This document shows, one piece after another, positions 43,867 to 52,719 of a DNA stretch of 64,000 nucleotides. This DNA comes from Gordonia sp. SL306 (GTDB lineage: Bacteria; Actinomycetota; Actinomycetes; Mycobacteriales; Mycobacteriaceae): the NCBI RefSeq assembly GCF_026625785.1, contig NZ_CP113063.1:3224001-3288000 (forward strand), written 5' to 3'. The notes under the pieces are model-generated. The model was not told the origin of the DNA and made no database searches. It saw only the letters and a list, made by a program, of their open reading frames with translations. Positions within the stretch are counted from its first letter, which is position 1, and the number at the start of each line of letters is the position of its first letter. The position numbers and the translations under genes are program-made.

Positions 43867-45531
43867 TCAGCGGTCGGCAGCGGCGCGGCGTGCCGCGACG
43901 TAACCGAAGACCATGGCGGGACCGATGGTCGCACCGGCGCCCGCATAGTCGTTGCCCATCACCGCGGCGGACGTGTTGCCGGTCGCGAAGAGACCGTCGA
44001 TGACGGTTCCGTCGTCGCGTAGGACCTGTGCGTCTGCGTTGTACACGAGACCTCCCTTGGTGCCGAGGTCGCCGGCACGCATGCGGAGCGCATAGAACGG
44101 GCCGCGATCGAGAACGTCGAGTGTTGGCTGATCGAGACTGGGGTCGCCGTAGTAGTTGTCGTACGCGCTGTCGCCGCGACCGTGATCAAGATCTTTCCCG
44201 CTACGGGCGAAACCGTTGTAGCGCTCCACGGTTCCGGTGAAGGTGGCCGGGTCGACGCCGATGGCGAGCGCGAGTTCGCCGAGGGTGCTCGCCTTCACCA
44301 GGAGACCGCTCTGTGACCAGTCCTGCGGGAACGATTGTCCGGGCATGATGCCGCCGATCGGATACCGGTTCTTCGCAGTGCGATCGAAGATGAACCATGC
44401 CGGTTCGTGACCGCCGGCCAGTTGGGCGTGCACGAATGTCACATAGGGCGCCGCCTCGTTGGTGAACCGGCGGCCGCTTTGATCGACGATGATCGAACGC
44501 GGAATCGATCGCTCGGACACCAGGACCTGGTTGATGCCGTCGGGACGCTGGAAGGACGGCATCCACCAGGCGTCGTCCATGAGATCCACCGCGGCACCGA
44601 CGTCGGCGCCGGCGACGATCCCGTCTCCCGTGTTGTCCTTCGACGCCGCGCTGTAGTCGTCCTGGCCGCCGGACGGGAGATGGCGTTTGCGCATCTCGTC
44701 GTTGTGTTCGAAACCTCCGGTCGCCAGCAGTACTCCGGCACGGGCCCGGATGCGGATCTGCTCGCCGCGATGTTCGGCGACAACACCGATCACCGCACCG
44801 GACGCGTCGGTGATGAGTGACTGCAAGGGCGTGTCGAGGAGCAGCGGCACACCGGCATCCTTCGACGCCAGTCGCAGCCGGGCGACGAGTGCTCGGCCGA
44901 GCGTGTCCATATGACGTCGCAGGACAACCGCTTTGACTGCCCGGAGCCCCGTCATCAACGCGGTTCGTCTGCCCTTCCAGGTGCGCATCACCATGTTGAG
45001 CGCGACGAAGTCCTTCGACGTGATGAACAGGCCGGGAGGCGTGGCCAAGGCGGCCGGGCGCAGCCGGTCCTCGTCCTCGCCGAGCTGCCTGAGATCGACC
45101 GGCAGTGGCTCGATCGACCGGCCTTCCGGACGACCGCCGGGCCGCTCCGGATGGTAGTCGGAATACCCCGGACACCACTGGAAACGCATGTGCGAACTGG
45201 ACTTCTCCAGGAACTCGATCATCTGCGGCCCCTCGTCGATGAAGGCGTCGACGTTGGCGGAGGGAACCCGGTCGCCGACCACGGCGTCGAGATAGGCACG
45301 CACATTCTCGCGCGAGTCGACGATCCCTTCACGGCGCAGCGTGGCGTTGTTCGGAATCCAGACCCCGCCGCCCGACAGCGCCGTGCTTCCGCCGAAGACC
45401 GAGGCCTTCTCGATGATGAGCGTGTCCAGTCCTTCCGCGGCAGCGGCCAACGCACCGGTGAGCCCGCCGGCCCCGCTCCCGACCACGACGAAGTCGACGT
45501 CGCGATCCCACTGCAGTTCATCTGTGGTCAT
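43867..45531 (-). CDS. KstD-family 3-ketosteroid dehydrogenase paralogue
   Basis: A 554-residue FAD protein with VVVGSGAGGLTGALAA, EKASVFGGSTALSGGGVWIP and GYSDYHPERPGGRPEGRSIE, where the SDY(Y/H)PE tyrosine of KstD is kept. The C-terminal GNDYAGAGATIGPAM retains the catalytic tyrosine and glycine of delta1-KstD. The overall layout is close to the kstD product at 31607-33358. It is a second delta1-dehydrogenase, perhaps for another steroid class. It is transcribed in the operon after KSI with an 11-bp gap. Confidence 0.88.
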   Translation of the reverse strand: MTTDELQWDRDVDFVVVGSGAGGLTGALAAAAEGLDTLIIEKASVFGGSTALSGGGVWIPNNATLRREGIVDSRENVRAYLDAVVGDRVPSANVDAFIDEGPQMIEFLEKSSSHMRFQWCPGYSDYHPERPGGRPEGRSIEPLPVDLRQLGEDEDRLRPAALATPPGLFITSKDFVALNMVMRTWKGRRTALMTGLRAVKAVVLRRHMDTLGRALVARLRLASKDAGVPLLLDTPLQSLITDASGAVIGVVAEHRGEQIRIRARAGVLLATGGFEHNDEMRKRHLPSGGQDDYSAASKDNTGDGIVAGADVGAAVDLMDDAWWMPSFQRPDGINQVLVSERSIPRSIIVDQSGRRFTNEAAPYVTFVHAQLAGGHEPAWFIFDRTAKNRYPIGGIMPGQSFPQDWSQSGLLVKASTLGELALAIGVDPATFTGTVERYNGFARSGKDLDHGRGDSAYDNYYGDPSLDQPTLDVLDRGPFYALRMRAGDLGTKGGLVYNADAQVLRDDGTVIDGLFATGNTSAAVMGNDYAGAGATIGPAMVFGYVAARRAAADR

Positions 45532-45542
45532 GTCCGGTCTCT

Positions 45543-45920
45543 CTATCGGTTCTTGATGGTCAGGTCGTCGGGTCCCCAGATCGCACGCATGCTGGTGATC
45601 TGGGCGTCGTCGTCGAACGTCATGATGTCGATGGGTTCGACGACGATGACCTGGTCGGGAGTTCTTGTGGTGACGCGGAATCCGAATGCAGCGGTGTGGC
45701 CGGCCACGCGCAGCGTGAGGAGTTCGGCGTCGCAGTCGGCTCCGCTCAGCGCTCCGTAGAATTCCTCGATCGCCATTCGGCCGGTACGGATTTCGGAACC
45801 GACGGGGTCCTCGACGGTGGCGTTGTCGGCGTAGAGGGCGGCGATGTCTGCGGCCGTTCCGGCTCCGATCGCCGACAGATATTGCAGGACCCGGGAGCGG
45901 ATCAGGTCATTCGGCTTCAT
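45543..45920 (-). CDS. Delta5-3-ketosteroid isomerase (KSI)
   Basis: A 125-residue SnoaL-like/KSI protein. The three catalytic residues of bacterial KSI are in place: Tyr14 (LQYLSAI), Asp38 (ATVEDPVG) and Asp98 (EPIDIM), nearly the numbering of the Comamonas testosteroni enzyme (Tyr14, Asp38, Asp99). Also typical are ALYADNATVEDP and ITSMRAIWGP. KSI moves the delta5 double bond of 3-keto-5-ene steroids to delta4, feeding KstD. ATG 45920 overlaps the upstream flavoprotein gene by 14 bp. Length and residues fit the family fully. Confidence 0.93.
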   Translation of the reverse strand: MKPNDLIRSRVLQYLSAIGAGTAADIAALYADNATVEDPVGSEIRTGRMAIEEFYGALSGADCDAELLTLRVAGHTAAFGFRVTTRTPDQVIVVEPIDIMTFDDDAQITSMRAIWGPDDLTIKNR

Positions 45921-47493
45921 CGGCACTCCTCGAGATCGTGGTGTCGGGGTCGGGATCTCCGGTGCGGGAGAGCATGTCGAGGGCTGCGAGGTGGCTGAAC
46001 AGGACCGAGGCGCCGATCGGGTTGCCGCCGCCTGGATAGGTGGTCCCACTCACCGCGGCCATCGTGTTGCCCGCGGCGTAGAGGCCATCGATTCGTCGGC
46101 CCGTCTTGTCGAGAGCGGCCCCGGTACTGTCGGTGCGCACGCCACCCTTGGTGCCGAGGTCGGAGATGCCGAAGGCTGCTGCGTGATAGGGCGGCTGGTC
46201 GATCGGCACCATCGGCGGCTCCCCGCCGGAGAACGCCCGGTCATACGCCTCGTCGCCCCGGCCGAAGTCCGGATCGACGCCATCGGCCACGAACTTGTTG
46301 AAGCGCTCGACGGTCGCCACGAGTCCGGTCGGGTCGACCCCGATCAGGGCGGCGAGGTCCTCCAGCGTGTCGGCGGAGTGCCACAATCCCGCGGACTCGT
46401 AGTCCTCGGTGTCCACCATGGACACGTTGGATGCCTTGACCGGCGGGACCACACCTTCCTTGTCGTCATAGACCATCCAGAAGGGCAGGGCCAGCGTTTC
46501 CTGTTCGATGGCCTGGATGACCTCGCGCCCCAGTCGGTCATACGGTGCGGACTCGTTGACGAATCGCTGCCCGTCCTGGTTCACGAAGATGCCACCGGTG
46601 AACCACAGGGCAAACGCCGAGCGCCCGTCCGGATGGGTCATCCCGGGCGACCACCAGGCCTGATCCATGAGGTCGAGGTCTGCGCCCGCGGTGATCGCGG
46701 CCTGATGTGCGCGGCCGAGATTCCCCCACGGTCCCATCGTGTCGCGCGCCGAGCCGGGAACCCCGAACCGATCGCGCATCTCGTCGTTCTGCTCGAAGCC
46801 GCCTGCAGCCAGCAGCACGCCACGGAAGGTCCGGATCGCACGGCGCGTCCCGTCGTGTTCGACGATCGCCCCGACCACCGAACCGTCCTCGACGACCAGG
46901 TCGACCAGAGGCGAATCGAGGTGTAGTGACGCATTGGGGAACCGGCTGAGGGCCTTCAGGAATCGTCCGATGAGCGCTTGTCCGCCGATGAGCAGGTCCG
47001 GGGGTGGCGCACCCAGCCGATCGGTGTCGAGCGGACCGCGCAACGAGTCCCGCAGGTCGCCGAGTTCCGACGCGGGTAAAGGTACGGGAGTGATGTGGCG
47101 CTGTCCGTCGAGCCGCGCCCCTGGCGCCTTCCCGAAGTAGTCGGGCCAGGGGAACATCTCGAAGTCGAACGCCGGATCGCTCTCCAGATACTCGATCACG
47201 TCGGACCCGCGACGGATGTAGGTCTGCTGGAGATCGGCCGGAGTCCGATCGCCGACGACCGCCTCGAAGTACTCGAGTGCCTCGTCCAGGGTGTCGTCGG
47301 TGCCGGCTCGACGCAATGCCGGGTTACACGGAAACCACATCCCGCCGCCGCCGGAATACGCGGTGGTACCCCCGAACTTGTCGGTGGCCTCGACCACGGC
47401 CACACGCAGTCCTTCGCGTGCCGCGGTGTAGGCGCCGGCGAGTCCGCCACCCGATCCCGCGACGAGCACATCTACTTCGTCGTCCCAGTGCAT
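45907..47493 (-). CDS. KstD-like FAD-binding dehydrogenase, first gene of the operon
   Basis: A 528-residue FAD protein with VLVAGSGGGLAGAYTA, ATDKFGGTTAYSGGGGMWFP and the C-terminal SGTTYPGGGNPIGASV. The Tyr and the following glycines occupy the positions of the KstD catalytic Tyr/Gly pair, but the surrounding sequence differs, so it is another subgroup of 3-ketosteroid dehydrogenases. ATG 47493 follows GGAAGGGGAA. It is the first of seven tightly packed minus-strand genes ending at 40373. The 196-bp region to the divergent steroid monooxygenase contains two TCCCG-N5-CGGGA motifs. Confidence 0.85.
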   Translation of the reverse strand: MHWDDEVDVLVAGSGGGLAGAYTAAREGLRVAVVEATDKFGGTTAYSGGGGMWFPCNPALRRAGTDDTLDEALEYFEAVVGDRTPADLQQTYIRRGSDVIEYLESDPAFDFEMFPWPDYFGKAPGARLDGQRHITPVPLPASELGDLRDSLRGPLDTDRLGAPPPDLLIGGQALIGRFLKALSRFPNASLHLDSPLVDLVVEDGSVVGAIVEHDGTRRAIRTFRGVLLAAGGFEQNDEMRDRFGVPGSARDTMGPWGNLGRAHQAAITAGADLDLMDQAWWSPGMTHPDGRSAFALWFTGGIFVNQDGQRFVNESAPYDRLGREVIQAIEQETLALPFWMVYDDKEGVVPPVKASNVSMVDTEDYESAGLWHSADTLEDLAALIGVDPTGLVATVERFNKFVADGVDPDFGRGDEAYDRAFSGGEPPMVPIDQPPYHAAAFGISDLGTKGGVRTDSTGAALDKTGRRIDGLYAAGNTMAAVSGTTYPGGGNPIGASVLFSHLAALDMLSRTGDPDPDTTISRSADEAE

Positions 47494-47558
47494 GCTGTTC
47501 CCCTTCCGTGAACCAATGCCGACGGTAGGCGAGCAGGGCGAGTCGCGGAGGTGCGTTG

Positions 47559-47612
47559 TCCCGATGATCGGGAGGATGATGTGACCGGTGCCGGGTGTGC
47601 CGATCAGCGGGA
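47559..47612. promoter_or_regulatory. TCCCG-N5-CGGGA motifs, sites 2 and 3
   Basis: TCCCG-ATGAT-CGGGA (47559-47573) is a perfect inverted repeat. TGCCG-ATCAG-CGGGA (47598-47612) differs at one arm position. The two are 39 bases apart in the promoter region shared by the seven-gene flavoprotein operon and the divergent steroid monooxygenase. Confidence 0.65.
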
Positions 47613-47689
47613 GGAACACTGGCATCCGGCGGGCTCGCGATCCTAGCGTCGGCGGTCAGTGAAACGTACCGATCGGAAGGCGAATTCAC

Positions 47690-49333
47690 GTGGAGAGCAC
47701 CAACTCAGAAGCCGCCGCACATGTGCGTACCGTCGACGTCGTCGTTGTCGGTGCGGGAATCGCGGGATTGTATGCACTGCAGCGGTTCCGACGTGACGGT
47801 CATTCCGTCCAGGTCTACGAGGCCGGCGGCGGAGTGGGCGGCGTCTGGTACTGGAACCGCTATCCCGGCGCGCGTTGTGACGTCGAGAGTGTCGACTACT
47901 CATACTCTTTCGACGATCAGCTGCAGCAGGAGTGGGACTGGAGCGAGAAGTACGCCACGCAGCCCGAGATCCTCCGATACCTCAACCATGTGGCGGACCG
48001 ATTCGACCTCCGGCGCGACATCGCATTGAACACCCGGGTCATCGATGTGACGCTCGACGAGTCGACACTTCGCTGGCTGGTGCGGACCGACACCGGTGAG
48101 GAGGTGTCGGCCAGGTTCTGTGTACTAGCTCTCGGACCGCTTTCGAGTGCGAACATCCCGCAGATCCCCGGCCTGACATCGTTCGCCGGCGATGTCCACC
48201 ACACATCCTCGTGGCCGCACGACGGCGTCGATTTCGCCGGGCGACGTGTCGGGGTGATCGGGACGGGATCGTCGGGGATACAGGCGATTCCACGAATCGC
48301 CGAGACCGCGACAGAGCTCCATGTCTTCCAGCGGACACCGAATTACAGCATCCCGGCCGGCAACGTGCCGCTCGACGATGCGACGCGAACGGCCCACAAG
48401 GCCGATTACCCGGAGCGTCGTCGCCGATCGATGGAGAGCGGCGGGGGCTCACCGCACCAGCCGCACCCGCGGTCGGCGCTGGACGTGTCCGACGACGAAC
48501 GCCGGGAGGCATACGAAAAGCGTTGGCTCCTGGGCGGAGTACTGTTCAGCAAGACCTTCCCGGACCAGCTGACCGACCTCGACGCGAACCGGACCGCCCA
48601 GGAGTTCTGGGAGCAGCAGATCCGTGCGGTGATCGACGACCCGGCGGTCGCCGACCTCCTCATCCCGCGCGACCATCCGATCGGTGCGAAGCGGATCTGC
48701 ACCGACGACAATTACTTCCAGACGTTCAACCGTCCGAACGTGCACCTCGTCGACGTGCGCGCGACGCCGATCGAGCGGATCACGCCCGCGGGTATCGACG
48801 TCGACGGTCGATCGATCGTGTTGGATTCGCTGGTGCTGGCCACCGGATTCGATGCGATGACCGGCTCGGTGGAACGGATCAATATCGTCGGGCGTGGGGG
48901 TGAGACCCTCAAGCAGGCCTGGAGCGAAGGACCGCGAACCTACCTCGGTCTGGGGGTCGCCGGATTCCCCAACCTCTTCAACCTGACCGGTCCCGGCAGC
49001 CCCTCGGTCCTGGCGAACATGGTGCTGCACTCCGAACTTCATGTGGATTGGGTGGCCGACGCACTCACGGCCCTCGACGCTGTCGGGGCGGAGGCCATCG
49101 AGGCCCGGCCCGACGCTGTCGACAGTTGGGTCCGGGAGTGCTCGGAACGAGCTGCTCGAACATTGATGCCCGAGGCGAACTCCTGGTACCTGGGTGCGAA
49201 CATCCCGGGAAAGCCCAGGGTGTTCATGCCGTTCGTCGGGGGGTTCGGCGTGTATCGCGACATCGTCGAGGAGGTGGCGGCGGACGGGTACCGCGGCTTC
49301 GAGCTGATTCGCAGCCGGTCCGAATCCGGGTGA
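47690..49333 (+). CDS. Steroid (progesterone-type) Baeyer-Villiger monooxygenase
   Basis: A 547-residue flavin monooxygenase. It has two Rossmann motifs (VVVGAGIAGLYAL and GVIGTGSSGIQAI) flanking the Baeyer-Villiger fingerprint FAGDVHHTSSWPHDG. It follows the Rhodococcus rhodochrous steroid monooxygenase (549 residues) closely, for example NRYPGARCDVES, WSEKYATQPEIL and PGSPSVLANMVLHSELHVDW. That enzyme converts progesterone to testosterone acetate, inserting oxygen next to C20. GTG 47690 follows GGAAGG. It is divergent from the KstD-like operon. Other 20-keto or 17-keto steroids may also be substrates. Confidence 0.9.
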   Translation: MESTNSEAAAHVRTVDVVVVGAGIAGLYALQRFRRDGHSVQVYEAGGGVGGVWYWNRYPGARCDVESVDYSYSFDDQLQQEWDWSEKYATQPEILRYLNHVADRFDLRRDIALNTRVIDVTLDESTLRWLVRTDTGEEVSARFCVLALGPLSSANIPQIPGLTSFAGDVHHTSSWPHDGVDFAGRRVGVIGTGSSGIQAIPRIAETATELHVFQRTPNYSIPAGNVPLDDATRTAHKADYPERRRRSMESGGGSPHQPHPRSALDVSDDERREAYEKRWLLGGVLFSKTFPDQLTDLDANRTAQEFWEQQIRAVIDDPAVADLLIPRDHPIGAKRICTDDNYFQTFNRPNVHLVDVRATPIERITPAGIDVDGRSIVLDSLVLATGFDAMTGSVERINIVGRGGETLKQAWSEGPRTYLGLGVAGFPNLFNLTGPGSPSVLANMVLHSELHVDWVADALTALDAVGAEAIEARPDAVDSWVRECSERAARTLMPEANSWYLGANIPGKPRVFMPFVGGFGVYRDIVEEVAADGYRGFELIRSRSESG

Positions 49334-49363
49334 CCTGCTCGCGGTCGGATCAACCGATCACAC

Positions 49364-49399
49364 CGGCGCTCCCCGTTGGATCCACCGCGGGGAGCGCCG
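49364..49399. terminator. Bidirectional hairpin between monooxygenase and hsaB
   Basis: CGGCGCTCCCCG (49364-49375) and CGGGGAGCGCCG (49388-49399) form a perfect 12-bp stem with a 12-base loop, between the stops of the convergent steroid monooxygenase and hsaB genes. It can terminate both. Confidence 0.85.
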
Positions 49400-49403
49400 T
49401 CGG

Positions 49404-49919
49404 TCATCCGACGAGATCGCCGAAGGTGCCGAGGCCACCACGGAAGAAGAGCAACGGGCCCTTGACTTCCTGCGCCGACAACCCGGTGATCTGCGCGACG
49501 ACGATGGTGTGATCACCGGCGTCGTGCTCTGCGTCCAGACGGGCGTCGATGTGGGCCAGCGCGTCGTCGAGGATCGGGGCACCGGCGAGACCGGGTCGCC
49601 AGCCGATGCCCCGGAACTTCTCGGTTCCGGTTCGGGCGAACTGCCGGCACATCTCGTGCTGATCGTCGGCGAGGATGTTGATGCAGAACTCGCCGATCGC
49701 ACGGATCCGTGGCCAGCTCGTGGATGTCGCGGACGGGCAGAACGACATCAGCGGCGGTGCCAAGGAGACGGACACGACGGATTGGCAGGTGAAGCCGATG
49801 GGTTCCGTCCCGTCGTGTGCGGTGATCACCGCCACACCGGTCGCGAAGTTGCCCCACACGCGCCGAAGGCTGCGCTCATCGATGTCGAACTGCCTGGTCA
49901 TCACCTTGTCGTGACTCAT
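49404..49919 (-). CDS. hsaB: HsaB, flavin reductase of the 3-HSA hydroxylase
   Basis: A 171-residue flavin reductase-like protein (FMN-binding split barrel). Seen are NFATGVAVITAHDGTEPIGF, SVSLAPPLMSFCPSATSTSW, FCINILADDQ, FRGIGWRPGLAGAPIL and the family GDHTIVVAQI. These match HsaB, which supplies reduced flavin to HsaA for hydroxylation of 3-hydroxy-9,10-secoandrostatrienedione (3-HSA). The ATG at 49919 has GGAGG nearby upstream. It is separated from hsaA by four other genes and is divergent from a PadR regulator. Another monooxygenase could also use it. Confidence 0.87.
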   Translation of the reverse strand: MSHDKVMTRQFDIDERSLRRVWGNFATGVAVITAHDGTEPIGFTCQSVVSVSLAPPLMSFCPSATSTSWPRIRAIGEFCINILADDQHEMCRQFARTGTEKFRGIGWRPGLAGAPILDDALAHIDARLDAEHDAGDHTIVVAQITGLSAQEVKGPLLFFRGGLGTFGDLVG

Positions 49920-49984
49920 GATTCCTCCGAAAGTTGCCGTGTCACAACAGAATCAGCTCATCGCGTCGACGAATCAACGGGCTG

Positions 49985-49999
49985 TCCCGCTGAGTGCGC
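49985..49999. promoter_or_regulatory. TCCCG-N5 half-conserved motif, site 4
   Basis: TCCCG-CTGAG-TGCGC lies in the 126-bp space between the divergent hsaB and PadR genes. The left arm and the CTGAG spacer match site 1 at 35179; the right arm is degenerate. Confidence 0.4.
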
Positions 50000-50045
50000 G
50001 GCCACGTCGCGAGCGTCCGGCCATCAAGTTGGTAGCATTTTGCCC

Positions 50046-50723
50046 GTGACCTCGGAAAAAGTTGACTTCGAGGACCTGCCCAATCTTCCTCCGACCTCGT
50101 GGGCTGTCCTCTGCATGCTCGCTTACGAGGAAGAGGTCTCCGGGTACGACATCAAGAAGTGGGCGGACTGGAGCCTTCGTCACTATTACTGGAGTCCGTC
50201 GTTCAGCCAGATCTATTCCGAGCTCAAACGGATCGAGAACCACGGGTACGCCACGTCGCGGATGGCCACCGGCGATGGCGGCCGGAATCGTAGGGTGTAC
50301 AAGATCACCGATGCCGGTCGCCGGGCGGTCCGCATCTGGGCGCTCGATGCACCGGTCGATCCTCCGATGCTCAAGCACGGCGTGTTGTTGCGGACCGCAT
50401 TCGGGCACCTCAGTACGCCGGAGACGGTCAAGGCGATGCTACGCGAACATGTGGAGCGGGTTGAGGCGTTGCAGCACAGGGTCGCTGTTGATGCCGCCGC
50501 CGCCGAGGCGGAACCGGCATGGGCATACGCGCGGATCGCGATGCGATGGGCCGAGCGCTATTACGCCAACGAACGTGAACTGGCGCTGGAGCTGATCGAC
50601 GAGATCGACGGCGCCGAAGAGATTTTCACCGCGGGCAAGCACGGCGAGAGCTTCCCGCGCCCGCGACCGGGACATTGGCGTGAGGTCGAGAAGCAGGTCC
50701 AGGCAACCGAACACGACGACTGA
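50046..50723 (+). CDS. PadR-family transcriptional regulator
   Basis: A 225-residue PadR protein: a winged helix with SWAVLCMLAYEEEVSGYDIKKW, SPSFSQIYSELKRIENHGY and the wing GGRNRRVYKITDAGRRAV, then a Vir_C-like helical dimerisation domain (LREHVERVEALQHRVAVDAA). Reading from GTG 50046 fits the family N-terminus; the long upstream frame only passes through hsaB on the other strand. It is divergent from hsaB, so it may control hsaB or the surrounding steroid genes. PadR members usually respond to phenolic compounds, and 3-HSA is a phenolic secosteroid, which is suggestive only. Confidence 0.85.
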   Translation: MTSEKVDFEDLPNLPPTSWAVLCMLAYEEEVSGYDIKKWADWSLRHYYWSPSFSQIYSELKRIENHGYATSRMATGDGGRNRRVYKITDAGRRAVRIWALDAPVDPPMLKHGVLLRTAFGHLSTPETVKAMLREHVERVEALQHRVAVDAAAAEAEPAWAYARIAMRWAERYYANERELALELIDEIDGAEEIFTAGKHGESFPRPRPGHWREVEKQVQATEHDD

Positions 50724-50729
50724 TCGATC

Positions 50730-51665
50730 TCAGTCCTGATCCGCCAGCGCGCGAAGGTCGGTCCATGCCTGCTTGCGTGCGGCCTCACACAGGTCGAGAA
50801 CGGGCATCGTCATGAATCCGTGGATGGCGCCTGCATGGTCGTGGTGGACGGTCCGGACGCCGGCCGCAGCGAGCGCACGCGCGAGGTCGGCACCTTCCGA
50901 CCACAGCGGGTCATACCCGGCAGTGATCACGAGGGTCGGGGGCAGGCCGGCGAGGTCCGCCCGAATGGGGGAGGCATGGGGGTGTATTCGGTCTGCGGGT
51001 TCCGGAACGTACTGATCCCAGTACCATTTCATCGCGGCTGCCGTGTTGTAGTGGCCGTCGGCGAACCGGACATATGAGTCGCTGGTGAAGTCAGCGGCAA
51101 CGACCGGGTAGAGCAGCGCCTGCGCACGAATCCGGGGTTCGCCTGCCTCGCGGGCCAGCAGCGACGCGACGGCGGCGAGATTCCCGCCTGCGCTGTCACC
51201 GGCCACGATCAGGCGCTCCGAATCCGCGCCCAGGTCGGTGGCCACCTCAGACGCCCACATCGTGACCGCGTGGACATCATGGGCAGCGGCCGGCCACGGA
51301 TGTTCGGGAGCGCGGCGATAGGCGACAGACACGACGACGGCGCCGGCCCCGTTCGCCATCGAACGACAGAGGTCGTCATGGCTGTCGAGGTCGCAGAACA
51401 CGAATCCGCCACCGTGGGCGAACACGATCAGCGCCCGTGCGGTCTCGTCGGTGTCCCGATCCAGAGGCCAGTAGATCCGCACCGGGATCTCGCCACCGGG
51501 CCCGGGGACCGTCCGATCATGGACGCGGGCCACCGGGACGGGCTCTGGATCAGGTTGCAGCCGGGCACGGATAGCTGCCCGCGCCGCAGGGGCCGACATC
51601 GTCTCCACTCGAGGAAATCCCTCGTTCAGTCGAGGCAGGATGGCGGCGACTCCCGGGTCGATCAT
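50730..51665 (-). CDS. HSL-family (lipase GDXG) esterase
   Basis: A 311-residue alpha/beta hydrolase of the hormone-sensitive lipase family. It has the HGGGFVF oxyanion motif, the nucleophile in GDSAGGN, the Asp in GYDPLWSEG and the His in GAIHGFMTM. Such enzymes hydrolyse short acyl esters. ATG 51665 overlaps the IclR stop in ATGA form, so the two genes are translated together. With a steroid Baeyer-Villiger monooxygenase 1.4 kb away, hydrolysis of the steroid acetate formed from a C21 steroid is a reasonable role; this is inference. Confidence 0.85.
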   Translation of the reverse strand: MIDPGVAAILPRLNEGFPRVETMSAPAARAAIRARLQPDPEPVPVARVHDRTVPGPGGEIPVRIYWPLDRDTDETARALIVFAHGGGFVFCDLDSHDDLCRSMANGAGAVVVSVAYRRAPEHPWPAAAHDVHAVTMWASEVATDLGADSERLIVAGDSAGGNLAAVASLLAREAGEPRIRAQALLYPVVAADFTSDSYVRFADGHYNTAAAMKWYWDQYVPEPADRIHPHASPIRADLAGLPPTLVITAGYDPLWSEGADLARALAAAGVRTVHHDHAGAIHGFMTMPVLDLCEAARKQAWTDLRALADQD

Positions 51666-52525
51666 CGTGCCACCCGGGTCGGCGCGCCGCTGATCGGGGA
51701 GACCGACGCCCGACGCATCCCGAGATGCTGATGCCTGCGCTGCAGGGTGGGCACCACCCGGCCCGATCCGCCCTCGAGGTTGCGCCATATCGCCAAGGCC
51801 GTCATACGCACGGGTGCCGCCAGCCGGTGATCGAAGTTCATCCGGTCTGCGGGACCGCAGACCGATACCGCGGCGACGGCCTCGTCGAGGTCGCCGATCG
51901 GCGCCGCGACACAACCGATGCCGGGAAGCGACTCTTCACGCTCGTAGGCGATCCCGTGGGTGCGGATCTTGACGAGTTCGGTCTCGAGGCGGGAGCGCGT
52001 CGAGATGGAGTAGCGCGTCTTCTGGGTCAGCGGTTGACCCGCTCCGGGTTCCCGGTTGTCCGCCTGGTGGTCCGAGTGCGCGAGGATCGCCTTGCCGACC
52101 GCGGTGCAGTGGGCCGGCTGCCGGCCGCCCACCCGCGTCGGGATGGCGGCCGCGAGGGTGCCGCCGATCTTCTCCAGGTACACCACATCCGGTCCGTCGA
52201 GGATCGCAAGATGGACGACGAATCCCGTGGTCCGGTGCAACTCGTGCAGGAACGGAAGGGCCGCCTCGTGCAGGCGATCCTGATGGACGGCGATCGAGCC
52301 GAGTTCCATCAACCGGATCCCCAGTTCGTAGTCACGTCCCTGCCGACGTAGCCACCTCAGCGCGACCAGACGTTCCAGCATTCGGTGGGCTGACGATCGC
52401 GGCAGGCCGGTGCGCCGCACGATCTGGGCGAGGGTGAGTCGGCCTGGCCCGTCGAACGCGTCGAGGACGAGGGATACACGGTCGAGTACGGCATTCGGGG
52501 TGGATGTCTCCATCTCGAGGGTCAT
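51662..52525 (-). CDS. IclR-family transcriptional regulator
   Basis: A 287-residue IclR protein. The N-terminal winged helix includes LTLAQIVRRTGLPRSSAHRM followed by LERLVALRWLRRQG; the effector domain has VVYLEKIGG, PAHCTAVGKAILA and GIGCVAAPIGD. ATG 52525 follows GGAGGT. It is co-transcribed with the downstream esterase. A perfect 22-bp palindrome 48 bases upstream is a likely autoregulatory operator. IclR regulators often control aromatic and steroid catabolism, so control of the nearby hsaC-hsaA-kshA or monooxygenase genes is possible. The C-terminus carries a somewhat long basic tail. Confidence 0.87.
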   Translation of the reverse strand: MTLEMETSTPNAVLDRVSLVLDAFDGPGRLTLAQIVRRTGLPRSSAHRMLERLVALRWLRRQGRDYELGIRLMELGSIAVHQDRLHEAALPFLHELHRTTGFVVHLAILDGPDVVYLEKIGGTLAAAIPTRVGGRQPAHCTAVGKAILAHSDHQADNREPGAGQPLTQKTRYSISTRSRLETELVKIRTHGIAYEREESLPGIGCVAAPIGDLDEAVAAVSVCGPADRMNFDHRLAAPVRMTALAIWRNLEGGSGRVVPTLQRRHQHLGMRRASVSPISGAPTRVAR

Positions 52526-52572
52526 GACACCTCCATGGGGGAGCAGTGAGGAGTGCGGGCTGCACGCTATGC

Positions 52573-52594
52573 CTAATAGGCATATGCCTATTAG
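52573..52594. promoter_or_regulatory. Perfect 22-bp palindrome upstream of iclR-type gene
   Basis: CTAATAGGCAT followed directly by ATGCCTATTAG, an uninterrupted palindrome in AT-rich surroundings. It lies 48 bases upstream of the IclR start. A dimeric or tetrameric regulator such as the IclR protein could bind it. No second copy was noticed in the window. Confidence 0.75.
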
Positions 52595-52658
52595 TAACAT
52601 AAAATGTGGGCGCTGTCACACAATTCTCCCGGCGGACCCGAGCCGACCCATCTCGACG

Positions 52659-52698
52659 CAGACGGGGCGTCCCACCCTCAGGTGAAACGCCCCGTCTG
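52659..52698 (-). terminator. Hairpin terminator downstream of hsaC
   Basis: CAGACGGGGCGT (52659-52670) and ACGCCCCGTCTG (52687-52698) form a perfect 12-bp stem with a 16-base loop, 22 bases after the hsaC stop on the minus strand. It ends the kshA-hsaA-hsaC transcript and insulates the IclR promoter. Confidence 0.8.
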
Positions 52699-52719
52699 TC
52701 TCATGACCGCAGATCGCTG

